Below, piece after piece: positions 26,740-35,606 of a stretch of 64,000 bases of DNA; position 1 is the first letter of the stretch, and each line of letters begins with the position of its first letter. Under the pieces are notes generated by a model. The model saw only the letters and a list, made by a program, of their open reading frames with translations. It was not told the origin of the DNA and did no database searches. The DNA is from Pseudomonas fluorescens (GTDB lineage Bacteria > Pseudomonadota > Gammaproteobacteria > Pseudomonadales > Pseudomonadaceae): positions 1,427,001 to 1,491,000 of the forward strand of contig NZ_CP015637.1 in the NCBI RefSeq assembly GCF_001708445.1, in the 5' to 3' direction. The translations under genes and the position numbers were made by a program.

Positions 26740-27906
26740 ATGTTATCGAACAAGTCCTTGGCACTGGCGCTGTGCCTCACTATTACTGGTTGCGCACAAA
26801 CTCCACAAAATGATGCCGAAGGGGGGCATTGGTGGTCATTTGGATCTGATAAGGCTGCCACCAAGGACGCAGTGAGCCAAACCGACGCCAAGCCGGACGC
26901 TAAACCTGCCGCTGGCGCCAAGCCTGCTGCCCCGGTCGCTGCTGCTGCTGCCCCAGCTCCAGCCCCAGCCCCAGCGCCGGTTGCCAAGGCTGACACCGGC
27001 TCCAGCTGGTGGCCGTTCTCCTCCAAGAGTGCCGACGAAAAGGCCGCCGATGCCAAGGCTGACCTGACGGCCGACCTCAAGGCCGCGACGCCGGCACCCG
27101 CCGCCGCGCCAGCTGTCGCCAAGAATGACACCGAAACCCACTGGTGGTGGCCGTTCGAAAGCAAGCCCAAGCCACTGGCCAAGGTCGACGTGACCAACGT
27201 ACCGATGCCCGACCCGAAAATCACCCAGGCCTGGCTGGACGACTATGAACCGCGCCTGCGCGCCGCTATCAAGGACAGCAACCTGCAACTGGAGCGCCGC
27301 GATAACGTATTGGTGGTGATTGCCCCGGTAGACGGCTCCTACAACCCGAAACGCCCGGCGATGTTGTTGCCGGTTACCCTGGGCCCGTTCACCCGCGTTG
27401 CCAAGGCTGTTGAAGCCGATCCGAAAACCGCCGTACTGGTGCTGGGCCACGTGGATGCCACCGGTTCCGCTCCGGCCAGCCAGGCGTTGACCAAGGAGCG
27501 CGCGCAGTCCATCGCTTCGATTTTCAGCCTCAGCGGCCTGAAGCAAGACCGCTTGATGCTGCGTGGCATGGGCGACCTTATGCCGCGTGCCGCCAACGAC
27601 AGCAATCAGGGGCGTGCGCTGAATCGTCGCATGGAAATCATGTTCACTCAGCGTACAACGATGTTGGCCTTGCTGAGTAAGTACAACTCCGGCAAGACGC
27701 CACCTGTCGCTGAAATGGTTGCCGTGCAGGATGTTCCAGCGCCGGCACCGGCTGCCAAGACTGCGGCGAAAAAGGCGCCTGTCGCCAAGAAAGCCGCCGC
27801 CAAGCCAGCTGCCAAAAAGGCCCCAGCCAAGCCGGCTGCGAAGAAACCGGCTCCGGCCAAAGCCAAGGCTGCTACGCCGGCGGCGAACGACCAGGCGAAA
27901 AACTGA
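26740..27906 (+). CDS. OmpA-domain lipoprotein with WW-x-F repeats and histone-H1-like tail
   Basis: The lipobox of this 388-residue protein is ITGC (Cys18). Three aromatic motifs follow, HWWSFGSD, SSWWPFSS and THWWWPFES, separated by Ala/Pro/Lys/Asp-rich linkers over about residues 28-147. The middle third is an OmpA-like domain (VLVLGHVDATGSA through NQGRALNRRMEI). The C-terminal 60 residues are almost only Lys, Ala and Pro in KKAP/KPAA units, like AlgP or histone H1. Outer-membrane anchoring and peptidoglycan binding are expected; the role of the aromatic repeats and basic tail is unknown. Confidence 0.85.
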   Translation: MLSNKSLALALCLTITGCAQTPQNDAEGGHWWSFGSDKAATKDAVSQTDAKPDAKPAAGAKPAAPVAAAAAPAPAPAPAPVAKADTGSSWWPFSSKSADEKAADAKADLTADLKAATPAPAAAPAVAKNDTETHWWWPFESKPKPLAKVDVTNVPMPDPKITQAWLDDYEPRLRAAIKDSNLQLERRDNVLVVIAPVDGSYNPKRPAMLLPVTLGPFTRVAKAVEADPKTAVLVLGHVDATGSAPASQALTKERAQSIASIFSLSGLKQDRLMLRGMGDLMPRAANDSNQGRALNRRMEIMFTQRTTMLALLSKYNSGKTPPVAEMVAVQDVPAPAPAAKTAAKKAPVAKKAAAKPAAKKAPAKPAAKKPAPAKAKAATPAANDQAKN

Positions 27907-27933
27907 TCCGTTGAACCAGAAGGATAAAGTCGC

Positions 27934-28581
27934 ATGACCCAGGCACTGGCCGATATGCGCCGTGACTACACACGGGACGGTTTGAGCGAGGCCCAGGCCC
28001 CGGATGAGCCGTTTGCCTTGTTTCACCAGTGGTTTGCCGATGCGGTGAAAACCGAGCAGCCACCGGTGGAGGCCAATGCCATGACCCTGGCCACGGTAGA
28101 CCAGGACGGTCGTCCGCACTGTCGCATCCTGTTGCTCAAGGGCCTGGATGCACAGGGCTTTACCTTCTTTACCAACTATCAGAGCGCCAAGGGCGAACAG
28201 CTCGCGGCGCGGCCGTTCGCGGCCATGACCTTTTTCTGGCCGACCCTGGAGCGCCAGGTGCGCATTGAAGGGCGGGTCGTCAAGGTGACGCCCGAAGAGT
28301 CGGACGCCTATTACCAGGTCCGCCCCCTGGGCAGTCGCCTGGGCGCGTGGGCTTCCCCGCAGAGCCAGGTCATTCGTGATCGCGAGGCGCTGCAGGAACT
28401 GCTCAAGGCTACCGAACAGCGTTTCAGCGACACCCAGCCCGACTGCCCCGAGCACTGGGGTGGCTACCGTTTGCTGCCCGAGCGTATTGAGTTCTGGCAA
28501 GGCCGCGCCAGCCGCCTGCATGACCGCCTGAACTATCGCCTGCAAGGCGCGGACTGGACCCGCGAGCGCCTGGCGCCCTGA
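27934..28581 (+). CDS. pdxH: Pyridoxamine 5'-phosphate oxidase
   Basis: This 215-residue FMN enzyme makes pyridoxal phosphate from pyridoxine or pyridoxamine phosphate. Conserved blocks include [35 protein letters not shown] and the C-terminal [17 protein letters not shown], which holds the substrate-binding Arg-His. The length is standard. It starts 27 bases after the preceding lipoprotein gene and may be co-transcribed with it. Confidence 0.97.
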   Translation: MTQALADMRRDYTRDGLSEAQAPDEPFALFHQWFADAVKTEQPPVEANAMTLATVDQDGRPHCRILLLKGLDAQGFTFFTNYQSAKGEQLAARPFAAMTFFWPTLERQVRIEGRVVKVTPEESDAYYQVRPLGSRLGAWASPQSQVIRDREALQELLKATEQRFSDTQPDCPEHWGGYRLLPERIEFWQGRASRLHDRLNYRLQGADWTRERLAP

Positions 28582-28635
28582 GCGGCACCTTTCGTCATCT
28601 CTCCTGAATCAAGCCGATCACACCGAAGTCTCTGT

Positions 28636-28878
28636 TCAAGAGTCTTCGGGCGTGTAGTGCTGTGCGGCGTTCTTTAGCCAGAGCGGCAGGTCGTTCCGCT
28701 TGATCTTCAAGGCCCGGGCCTTCTCTAGCTGTTGCAGCATAAAGGCGCGCTTGTGCAGGTCGTTGCCCGCCAGGGACAGCGCCAGGTCGCGGTCTATCCA
28801 ACGCCTGATGCGCACGTACAACCAACCATGGAAGTACAGACCAGCGGCGGTAATGACTACAATGATGAAATAATCCAT
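28636..28878 (-). CDS. Small membrane-anchored protein of unknown function
   Basis: This 80-residue protein has one N-terminal membrane segment (MDYFIIVVITAAGLYFHGWLY) followed by a basic, helical cytoplasmic part. I do not recognise a family. It has normal codon use for the region and faces pdxH, with its own promoter probably in 28879-28990. Reading frames on the opposite strand are less protein-like. Confidence 0.65.
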   Translation of the reverse strand: MDYFIIVVITAAGLYFHGWLYVRIRRWIDRDLALSLAGNDLHKRAFMLQQLEKARALKIKRNDLPLWLKNAAQHYTPEDS

Positions 28879-29035
28879 GAAGTTCCTGGTTATGTTGAGC
28901 GTGCTACCGTTCGTCGGTATTTTGGGTACTGGCAGTCTGTACTCAGGCTGAATGAAAGCAATTTTCTGCCGGGCTTGCCGTGACAGGCGTCAAGCTGCAG
29001 CGTCTAATGAATACCTGTCCTTTGGAGTTGATGCT

Positions 29036-29500
29036 ATGCGTAAGTCCGTTTTACTGGTTGCCTGCTTTACCACCCTGTCGCTGCTGCTGGGTGGCTGCGC
29101 TTCGAGTCTGACCGGCGACTCGTACTCCCGTGACGAAGCGCGTCGTGTGCAGACCGTTCGCATGGGGACCATTGAATCCCTGCGTCCGGTGAAAATCGAA
29201 GGCACCAAGACCCCAATCGGCGGCGCAGCGGGTGCAGTCATCGGCGGTGTCGGCGGCAGCGCCATCGGCGGCGGCCGTGGCAGTATCGTTACCGCAGTCA
29301 TCGGCGCCGTTGCTGGCGGCCTGCTGGGTTCGGCCACTGAAGAAGGCCTGACCCGTACCCAGGGCGTGGAAATCACCGTTCGTGAAGACGACGGCAGCAT
29401 GCGCGCCTACGTACAGGCCGTGCAGGAAAATGAAATCTTCCGCATCGGCGACCGCGTGCGCATCATGACCGTTGATGGCACCAGCCGCGTGACTCGCTAA
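29036..29500 (+). CDS. Glycine-zipper outer-membrane lipoprotein (SlyB-like)
   Basis: The lipobox of this 154-residue protein is LGGC (Cys20). The central region GGAAGAVIGGVGGSAIGGG through AVAGGLLGSATEE is a glycine-zipper membrane hairpin. The C-terminus is a short beta domain (VEITVREDDGS to FRIGDRVRIMTVDG). SlyB-like proteins stabilise the outer membrane under stress. I choose the ATG at 29036 behind TTGGAG. A clear terminator follows. Confidence 0.9.
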   Translation: MRKSVLLVACFTTLSLLLGGCASSLTGDSYSRDEARRVQTVRMGTIESLRPVKIEGTKTPIGGAAGAVIGGVGGSAIGGGRGSIVTAVIGAVAGGLLGSATEEGLTRTQGVEITVREDDGSMRAYVQAVQENEIFRIGDRVRIMTVDGTSRVTR

Positions 29501-29520
29501 ACGTCAGTCGTAGAAACACA

Positions 29521-29554
29521 AAACCCCAACCGGGTGACTGGTTGGGGTTTTTTT
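29521..29554 (+). terminator. Rho-independent terminator
   Basis: AAACCCCAACC pairs with GGTTGGGGTTT around eight bases and is followed by more Ts, 20 bases after the glycine-zipper lipoprotein stop. Confidence 0.92.
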
Positions 29555-29610
29555 ATGGGGGCGGCCAGTGCGCGGCTGGCGTTGTGTCTGTCCAGGTACG
29601 CACGACCTGT

Positions 29611-29636
29611 GACGAGGGAGCAAGCTCCCTCGCTAC
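29611..29636 (+). repeat. REP element (GII type, single copy)
   Basis: The core GCGAGGGAGCAAGCTCCCTCGC appears here as GACGAGGGAGCAAGCTCCCT then CGCTAC, the second REP family of fluorescent pseudomonads. It lies between the lipoprotein terminator and the nhaA stop. Confidence 0.75.
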
Positions 29637-29659
29637 AATGATGCGCGTCGCCGAACCTC

Positions 29660-30835
29660 TCAGGCCTTCTTGCGACTTGCCATCGCCGTCACGCCATACC
29701 CAATACATGCCGCCAATATCGACCCGGTCAGGATCCCCATTCGATCTTCCCCGGCAAACTCGCTGGCGCCCGGCACAAAGGCCAGTGAGCCGACAAACAG
29801 GCTCATGGTGAAGCCGATACCGCACAGGATCGCCACGCCAAATACCTGGCCCCAGTTGGCACCGCTGGGCAGGGCAGCGAGGCCGGTCTTGATGGCCAGC
29901 CAGGTGAGGCCGAACACGCCGATGGTCTTGCCGATCAGCAGGCCTAGGGCGATGCCCATGGGCACATGGTGGGTAAAGCTTTCCAGGCTGACGCCGTTGA
30001 GGGACACGCCGGCGTTGGCGAAGGCGAACAGCGGCAGGATGCCGTAGGCCACCCATGGGTGAAGCGCGTGTTCCAGGGTCAGCAGCGGCGAAGGTTCGGC
30101 ATTCTTGGTACGCATCGGGATGCAGAACGCCAATGTCACGCCGGCCAAGGTGGCATGCACGCCACTTTTCAGCACGCACACCCATAGGATCAACCCGATG
30201 ATCAGGTAAGGCGCGAGCTTGATCACACCTAGGCGGTTCATGGCAATCAAGGCGATCAAGCACATCCCCGCGCCGGCCAGGGCGGCACCGGAGAGGTCGG
30301 CGGAATAGAACACGGCAATCACGATGATCGCGCCAAGGTCGTCAATAATTGCCAGGGTCATCAGGAACAGCTTCAGCGACACCGGCACACGCTTGCCCAG
30401 CAGGGCCAGCACGCCCAATGCGAAAGCGATGTCGGTGGCCATGGGGATGGCCCAGCCGGAGAGCGCCGCCGGGTAATCCTTGTTGATCGCCCAGTAGATC
30501 AGCGCCGGTACCACCATGCCGCCGATGGCCGCAGCGCCCGGCAGGACCACTTGCGATGGCTTGGACAAGTGGCCGTCCAGCAGCTCGCGCTTGACCTCCA
30601 GGCCGATCAGCAGGAAAAACAAGGCCATCAGGCCGTCGTTGATCCACAACAGCGCGGGCTTGGCGATGTTCAACGCGCCAATCTGGGCCACCACCGGTAC
30701 CTCGAGAAAGGCCCCGTAGAGGTGGGACAGCGGTGAGTTGTTGATGATCAGCGCCAAGGCGGCCGCCGCGATCAATAACAGACCGCTGGCGGCTTCCAGC
30801 TGGAAGAAACGGGTAAAAGTGCTACGCAGAGCCAA
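29660..30835 (-). CDS. nhaA: Na+/H+ antiporter NhaA
   Basis: This 391-residue membrane protein has about twelve hydrophobic segments and the family's two essential aspartates in the [16 protein letters not shown] segment (seen here as [11 protein letters not shown]). The blocks [17 protein letters not shown] and [14 protein letters not shown] are also typical. It exports Na+ in exchange for protons at alkaline pH. The start codon is TTG, set by a GGAGAG ribosome site. The upstream gap carries two GGGTACCC palindromes. Confidence 0.95.
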   Translation of the reverse strand: MALRSTFTRFFQLEAASGLLLIAAAALALIINNSPLSHLYGAFLEVPVVAQIGALNIAKPALLWINDGLMALFFLLIGLEVKRELLDGHLSKPSQVVLPGAAAIGGMVVPALIYWAINKDYPAALSGWAIPMATDIAFALGVLALLGKRVPVSLKLFLMTLAIIDDLGAIIVIAVFYSADLSGAALAGAGMCLIALIAMNRLGVIKLAPYLIIGLILWVCVLKSGVHATLAGVTLAFCIPMRTKNAEPSPLLTLEHALHPWVAYGILPLFAFANAGVSLNGVSLESFTHHVPMGIALGLLIGKTIGVFGLTWLAIKTGLAALPSGANWGQVFGVAILCGIGFTMSLFVGSLAFVPGASEFAGEDRMGILTGSILAACIGYGVTAMASRKKA

Positions 30836-30865
30836 GGGGTGCTCTCCAATCCAGATTCAATAGGT

Positions 30866-30939
30866 GGGTACCCTAACCCGTACTGTTAGTTGTTAAAACA
30901 AAAGTTATATTCTTATTTGTTATAAGGGATGGGGTACCC
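30866..30939. promoter_or_regulatory. Paired GGGTACCC palindromes in the nhaA/PLP-enzyme intergenic region
   Basis: GGGTACCC occurs at 30866-30873 and again at 30932-30939, both followed by T and flanking an AT-rich stretch. The region separates divergent nhaA and the cysteine-synthase-like gene. A regulator site is possible but unproven. Confidence 0.35.
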
Positions 30940-31052
30940 TGGCATTGCGCCAAAGCCTAGCAATTGTGTGTCCAATTGAGTCGTCACTGTATCTGTGTGC
31001 AGTGTAGGAAACATCCTAAGATTGGGGCTGAAATTCTTAGAGATCTTCCCTT

Positions 31053-32147
31053 ATGAGTGACCATCGTCCCTGGGCCCGCGAAGCCATTCGCATCATTGAA
31101 GCGGACTTCCAGCGCAGCGCTGACACGCACTTGATACCTCTGCCGCTGCCGGGCTTTCCGGGTATCGAGTTGTACTTCAAGGACGAGTCCAGCCATCCCA
31201 CCGGGAGCCTGAAGCATCGCCTGGCCCGCTCGCTGTTTCTGTATGCGCTGTGCAATGGCTGGCTGAAGCCGGGAGCACCGGTGATCGAAGCATCCAGCGG
31301 TTCGACGGCGATTTCGGAAGCCTACTTTGCGCGCCTGCTCGGCCTGCCGTTTATTGCGGTGATGCCTGCCACCACCTCCCAGGAAAAGATCGCCCAGATC
31401 GCTTTCTATGGTGGCAAGAGCCATCTGGTACAGGATCCGACGCAGATCTATGCCGAGTCCGAACGCCTGGCGAAGGAAAGTGGTGGTCACTTCATGGACC
31501 AGTTCACCTACGCCGAGCGCGCGACCGATTGGCGGGCAAACAACAACATCGCCGAGTCGATCTTCCAGCAGCTGCGCTTTGAGCGACATCCGGAACCGAG
31601 CTGGCTGATTTCCAGCCCCGGCACTGGCGGTACCACTGCGACCCTAGGGCGCTACGTGCGCTATCGCCAGCATTGCACCCGCGTATTGTGTGCCGATGCC
31701 GAGCGCTCGGTGTTTTTTGACTACTACCTCAGCGGTGACGCCGGCCTGCGCCTGGACTGCGGCTCGCGGATCGAAGGGATTGGTCGCCCACGGGTCGAGG
31801 CGTCGTTCCTGCCCAAGGTGATTGATGCGATGGTCAAGGTGCCGGACGCACTGTCGTTGGCGGCCATGCATTACCTGGCCGAGCGTTTGGGGCGGCGGGT
31901 CGGGGGTTCCAGCGGGACCAACCTGATTGGCGCATTGGTGGCGGCGCAGCAGATGAAGGCGGCAGGGGAGTCAGGTTCGATCGTGGCGATCTTGTGTGAT
32001 GGGGGCGAGCGCTATGCCACCACCTATTACGACCAGGCGTGGCTGCTGGGGCAGGGATATGAATTGGATGGCTTGATTACGGCCGTTGCGGCCAGTGTGG
32101 AGCGGGGCGAGCTGTTGCCGGCCAACATCCTGCGCGCAAATATCTGA
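31053..32147 (+). CDS. PLP-dependent cysteine synthase-like protein (cysteine desulfhydrase type)
   Basis: This 364-residue fold-type II PLP enzyme has its lysine at K54 in [12 protein letters not shown] and the substrate loop [15 protein letters not shown]. The phosphate-binding loop is [14 protein letters not shown]. The sequence is of the CysK superfamily but longer than CysK and lacks its usual KDR/TSGNTG wording. It resembles the group that includes L-cysteine desulfhydrases, which release H2S from cysteine. The assignment within the superfamily is by pattern only. Confidence 0.82.
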   Translation: MSDHRPWAREAIRIIEADFQRSADTHLIPLPLPGFPGIELYFKDESSHPTGSLKHRLARSLFLYALCNGWLKPGAPVIEASSGSTAISEAYFARLLGLPFIAVMPATTSQEKIAQIAFYGGKSHLVQDPTQIYAESERLAKESGGHFMDQFTYAERATDWRANNNIAESIFQQLRFERHPEPSWLISSPGTGGTTATLGRYVRYRQHCTRVLCADAERSVFFDYYLSGDAGLRLDCGSRIEGIGRPRVEASFLPKVIDAMVKVPDALSLAAMHYLAERLGRRVGGSSGTNLIGALVAAQQMKAAGESGSIVAILCDGGERYATTYYDQAWLLGQGYELDGLITAVAASVERGELLPANILRANI

Positions 32148-32261
32148 TCCGACGCAAAGCCTGATGTGGGAGGGGGTAGGTCCCTCCGGCATGAAATAAC
32201 TTATTGATTATTAAGGATTAAATATTTACTTTGATGACCGGTTTTTTGTGGTGATCGGGAT

Positions 32262-32372
32262 TGTTGTGGGGGGCGGGTTTGTTGTGGGGGCTGGCTTGGT
32301 GTGGCGGGGCTGGCCCCAACGCGGGGCAAGCCCGCTCGCCACAACAAGCCAGCCCCCCACAACAAGCCCCTT
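32262..32372. repeat. Large GIII-type REPIN/BIME
   Basis: A long imperfect inverted repeat has outer arms containing GTTGTGGGG and CCCCACAAC, and inner arms GGGGCTGGC/GCCAGCCCC. The core reads CGCGGGGCAAGCCCGCTCGC. It occupies most of the gap between the PLP enzyme and the FAD oxidoreductase, whose genes converge here. A degenerate GI element precedes it near 32165-32188. Confidence 0.7.
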
Positions 32373-32414
32373 GCCACAGGGGCCAGTTTGCTAGAGGTCG
32401 TGGGTGCGGTGTTC

Positions 32415-34028
32415 TCAGGCTTCGATGCCGAGCATATCCCGCGCCAACGCCTCGGCAATCCGAATCCCATCAACCCCTGCCGACAGAATCCCGCCCGCAT
32501 AGCCAGCGCCTTCACCGGCCGGGAACAGGCCTTTGACGTTCAAGCTCTGCATCGATTCGTTACGGGTAATCCGCAGCGGCGATGAGGTGCGGGTCTCGAT
32601 GCCGGTCAGGACTGCATCGTGCAGCGAATAGCCCTTGATCTGCTTTTCAAAGGCTGGCAACGCTTCGCGGATCGCTTCGATGGCGAAGTCCGGCAAGGCC
32701 ATGGCCAGGTCGCCCAGGCGCACGCCTGGCTTGTAGGAGGGTTCCACACTGCCAAGCGTGGTGGACGGCTTGCCAGCGATGAAATCACCCACCAGTTGTG
32801 CCGGTGCCTCGTAGTTGCTGCCGCCCAGGATGTAGGCGTGGGACTCCAGGCGCTCCTGCAACTCGATACCGGCCAGCGGGCCACCGGGGTAGTCCACCTC
32901 CGGCGTGATACCGACGACGATGCCGGAGTTGGCATTGCGCTCGTTACGCGAGTACTGGCTCATGCCATTGGTGACCACGCGATTCGGCTCGGAGGTGGCG
33001 GCCACCACCGTACCCCCCGGGCACATGCAGAAGCTGTAGACCGAGCGGCCGTTCCTGGCGTGGTGCACCAGTTTGTAGTCGGCGGCGCCGAGTTTCGGAT
33101 GCCCGGCGTATTTGCCCAGGCGTGCGGCGTCGATCAACGATTGCGGGTGTTCGATACGGAAGCCGACCGAGAACGGCTTGGCCTCCATATACACGCCCCG
33201 GTCATGCAGCATGCGGAAGGTGTCACGGGCGCTGTGGCCAAGGGCGAGAATCACATGCTTGGACAGGATCTGTTCGCCGCCATCGATGACCACCCCGTTC
33301 AGCTGGCCGTCTTCGATCAGCACGTCGGTGACCCGCTGTTCGAAGCGCACCTCACCGCCAAGGGCAATGATCTGCTCACGCATGTTTTCCACGACGCCGG
33401 TCAGGCGGAAGGTGCCGATATGCGGCTTGCTGACATAGAGGATTTCTTCCGGGGCACCGGCCTTGACGAACTCGTGCAGTACCTTGCGACCGTGGAATTT
33501 CGGGTCCTTGATCTGGCTGTAGAGCTTGCCATCGGAAAAGGTCCCGGCGCCGCCTTCGCCGAACTGCACGTTGGACTCAGGGTTGAGCACGCTTTTACGC
33601 CACAGACCCCAGGTGTCCTTGGTGCGTTGGCGCACTTCCTTGCCGCGTTCGAGGATGATCGGCTTGAAGCCCATCTGCGCCAGCAACAGCCCGGCGAAGA
33701 TACCGCACGGGCCGAAGCCGACGACGATAGGACGCTCGCTCAAGCCTTCCGGCGCACGGCCCACCACCTTGTAGCTGACGTCCGGCGCCGGGTTGACGTT
33801 GCGGTCATCGGCGAACTTGAGCAGCAGGGCTGCTTCGCCCTTTACGTTCAGGTCGATGGTGTAGATGAAGCACAGCTCCGACGATTTCTTGCGGGCGTCG
33901 TAGCTGCGCTTGAACAGGGTGAAATCGAGCAGGTCATCACTGGCGATGCCCAGGCGCTGCACGATGGCGGGCCGCAGGTCTTCTTCGGGATGGTCGATGG
34001 GCAGCTTGAGTTCGGTGATTCGTAACAT
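32415..34028 (-). CDS. NAD(P)/FAD-dependent oxidoreductase (COG2509-like)
   Basis: This 537-residue protein has an N-terminal domain of about 90 residues and then an FAD-binding Rossmann motif VGFGPCGIFAGLLLAQMG near residue 103. Family blocks further on are GGAGTFSDGKLYSQIKDP, ILALGHSARDTFRML and the C-terminal GLFPAGEGAGYAGGILSAGVDG. It belongs to the uncharacterised FAD-dependent dehydrogenase family often seen as a single gene in proteobacteria. The substrate is unknown. Confidence 0.88.
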   Translation of the reverse strand: MLRITELKLPIDHPEEDLRPAIVQRLGIASDDLLDFTLFKRSYDARKKSSELCFIYTIDLNVKGEAALLLKFADDRNVNPAPDVSYKVVGRAPEGLSERPIVVGFGPCGIFAGLLLAQMGFKPIILERGKEVRQRTKDTWGLWRKSVLNPESNVQFGEGGAGTFSDGKLYSQIKDPKFHGRKVLHEFVKAGAPEEILYVSKPHIGTFRLTGVVENMREQIIALGGEVRFEQRVTDVLIEDGQLNGVVIDGGEQILSKHVILALGHSARDTFRMLHDRGVYMEAKPFSVGFRIEHPQSLIDAARLGKYAGHPKLGAADYKLVHHARNGRSVYSFCMCPGGTVVAATSEPNRVVTNGMSQYSRNERNANSGIVVGITPEVDYPGGPLAGIELQERLESHAYILGGSNYEAPAQLVGDFIAGKPSTTLGSVEPSYKPGVRLGDLAMALPDFAIEAIREALPAFEKQIKGYSLHDAVLTGIETRTSSPLRITRNESMQSLNVKGLFPAGEGAGYAGGILSAGVDGIRIAEALARDMLGIEA

Positions 34029-34134
34029 GACAGGATCCGGTGTGCGGCGTTTGGTGGGGCCGGCGGTTTTGCAAACCGGCGATTATAAGCCCCAACCGAG
34101 GTTTCCCGTCATGTTAAAACAGCGCAGGCGCCAA

Positions 34135-34806
34135 TCAATCGTCGCGCGAACCGCCGAAAGCCGCGCAGCCGCGCTGCACTTGACCGTTGATCCGCAATTC
34201 GGCGGTCATGTGTTGCAGGCTGCCGCTGACGCTGTCGATACAGCGTTGCGGGGCGACCCACAGTTCGATGTGTTGGTTATTGGCTTCGGTCATCAGGTTG
34301 AAACGGCCGTCCCCCAATTGCTCTTCGACATAAGGCACCGCGAGAGGCGGCTGGCCTTCGCGCTCCAGCACCATGCCCTTGGCCGTGACGTTCATTGCCC
34401 AGGCCGGCTTATGGCCGTTTGCCCGCAGGATCATGCGCTTGAAGTCCGGGTCGTTGCAGGCCGATGTCGAGCGCTCGACGCGATACAACTGTTGCAGGTC
34501 CACCGAGCCCTGGGTGCCGCTGGCGACGCCGGAGAACTTGCCGCGCAAATCGGCAAACAGTGCGCCTTGCTGGCCGGCCAGGGAAGCGGCTTCCTGCAGG
34601 ACACTGGTGCCGCCGGTGTCGTTGACGACGTAATCGCGTTGGTCGTTGCAAGGCTTGAACAGCAGTTTGCCGCCGACGGCGGTCAATTCGCCCTGCATAC
34701 GGGTCAGCCCGGCGGTAGAGGGCTTGGCGGGCTCGCTTTCGAACATCTGGCAGGCGGCAAACAGGGGGAGCAAGGCAAATAAAGCAAAGGTACGGGCGGC
34801 ACGCAT
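34135..34806 (-). CDS. Conserved lipoprotein (COG3650-like)
   Basis: This 223-residue protein has a signal peptide and lipobox (FAAC, Cys19). The mature domain has pairs of beta-strands, including GELTAVGGKLLFKPC and MTAELRINGQVQRGCAAFGG, a pattern shared with bacterial heat-shock/META-like lipoproteins and with COG3650. Four Cys in the mature part could form disulfides. I choose the start at 34806 for its signal peptide. The function is not known. Confidence 0.75.
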   Translation of the reverse strand: MRAARTFALFALLPLFAACQMFESEPAKPSTAGLTRMQGELTAVGGKLLFKPCNDQRDYVVNDTGGTSVLQEAASLAGQQGALFADLRGKFSGVASGTQGSVDLQQLYRVERSTSACNDPDFKRMILRANGHKPAWAMNVTAKGMVLEREGQPPLAVPYVEEQLGDGRFNLMTEANNQHIELWVAPQRCIDSVSGSLQHMTAELRINGQVQRGCAAFGGSRDD

Positions 34807-34902
34807 TATCGGGTCTCCTGACAAGTGCCGCCACGTTACGCAGGCTGGCGATGCATCACAAGCCCGCGGCCCAGGTTCAGGCAATTCTTACAACGTGCCG
34901 AT

Positions 34903-35502
34903 TCAGCCCACGATAAAGGTTTGGCCGGTCTGTAACCCTTCAACGCTTTTCGCGTAGGCCAACGCCACATCCGCGCCCGGCGCCGGTTTATAGCCACGGA
35001 AATACGGCGCGTAGCTGCCCATGGCTTCCAGCAGTACGGTCGGGCTGACGGAATTGATGCGCAGGCCCCGCGGCAACTCGATGGCTGCCGCTTTGACAAA
35101 GGCGTCGATGGCACCGTTGACCAGCGCCGCCGAGGCGCCCGTGCGGATCGGATCGCGGTTGAGAATGCCGCTGGTAAAGGTGAATGAGGCGCCATCGTTG
35201 GCGTACTCGCGGCCGATCAGCAGCAGGTTGACCTGCCCCATCAGCTTGTCGCGCAGGCCCAGTTCAAAATCGGTTTCGCTCATCTCGCCCAGCGCTGCAA
35301 AGGTGACGCTGCCTGCGGCACATACCAGGGCGTCGAACTTGCCGGTCTGTTTGAACAGCGCGCGGATCGAGGCGCTGTCGCTGATGTCCACCCGGAAGTC
35401 ACCGCTGTTGCGACCGATGCTGATCACCTCGTGTCGCTGCGCCAGCTCTGCCTTGATTGCTGAGCCGACCGTGCCGCTGGCACCAATCAATAGGATTTTC
35501 AT
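34903..35502 (-). CDS. Short-chain dehydrogenase without a clear YxxxK motif
   Basis: The NAD(P) motif of this 199-residue Rossmann protein is LLIGASGTVGSAI near residue 4, and the later VCAAGSV matches the NNAG position. At the catalytic position I see TGASAALVNGAIDAFV, with no Tyr-x-x-x-Lys. It therefore belongs to an atypical short SDR group. The gene diverges from a LysR regulator with a 104-base gap, the classical LysR arrangement, so it is the regulator's likely target. Confidence 0.85.
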   Translation of the reverse strand: MKILLIGASGTVGSAIKAELAQRHEVISIGRNSGDFRVDISDSASIRALFKQTGKFDALVCAAGSVTFAALGEMSETDFELGLRDKLMGQVNLLLIGREYANDGASFTFTSGILNRDPIRTGASAALVNGAIDAFVKAAAIELPRGLRINSVSPTVLLEAMGSYAPYFRGYKPAPGADVALAYAKSVEGLQTGQTFIVG

Positions 35503-35606
35503 CGTGCGGTTCCTCCAGGGGGTAAGTGAAGGTTCAGTCTAGGCTGGCTTTTGAGGTGGATAAACGTGCTAATAGGCAACCTTTGGTTTTCAAATGGAAA
35601 CAATCC

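Noticed and set aside
26836..28545. A 569-codon open frame antisense to the WW-x-F lipoprotein and pdxH
   Set aside because: It spans two well-supported genes on the other strand and its translation is Arg/Gly-rich without domains.
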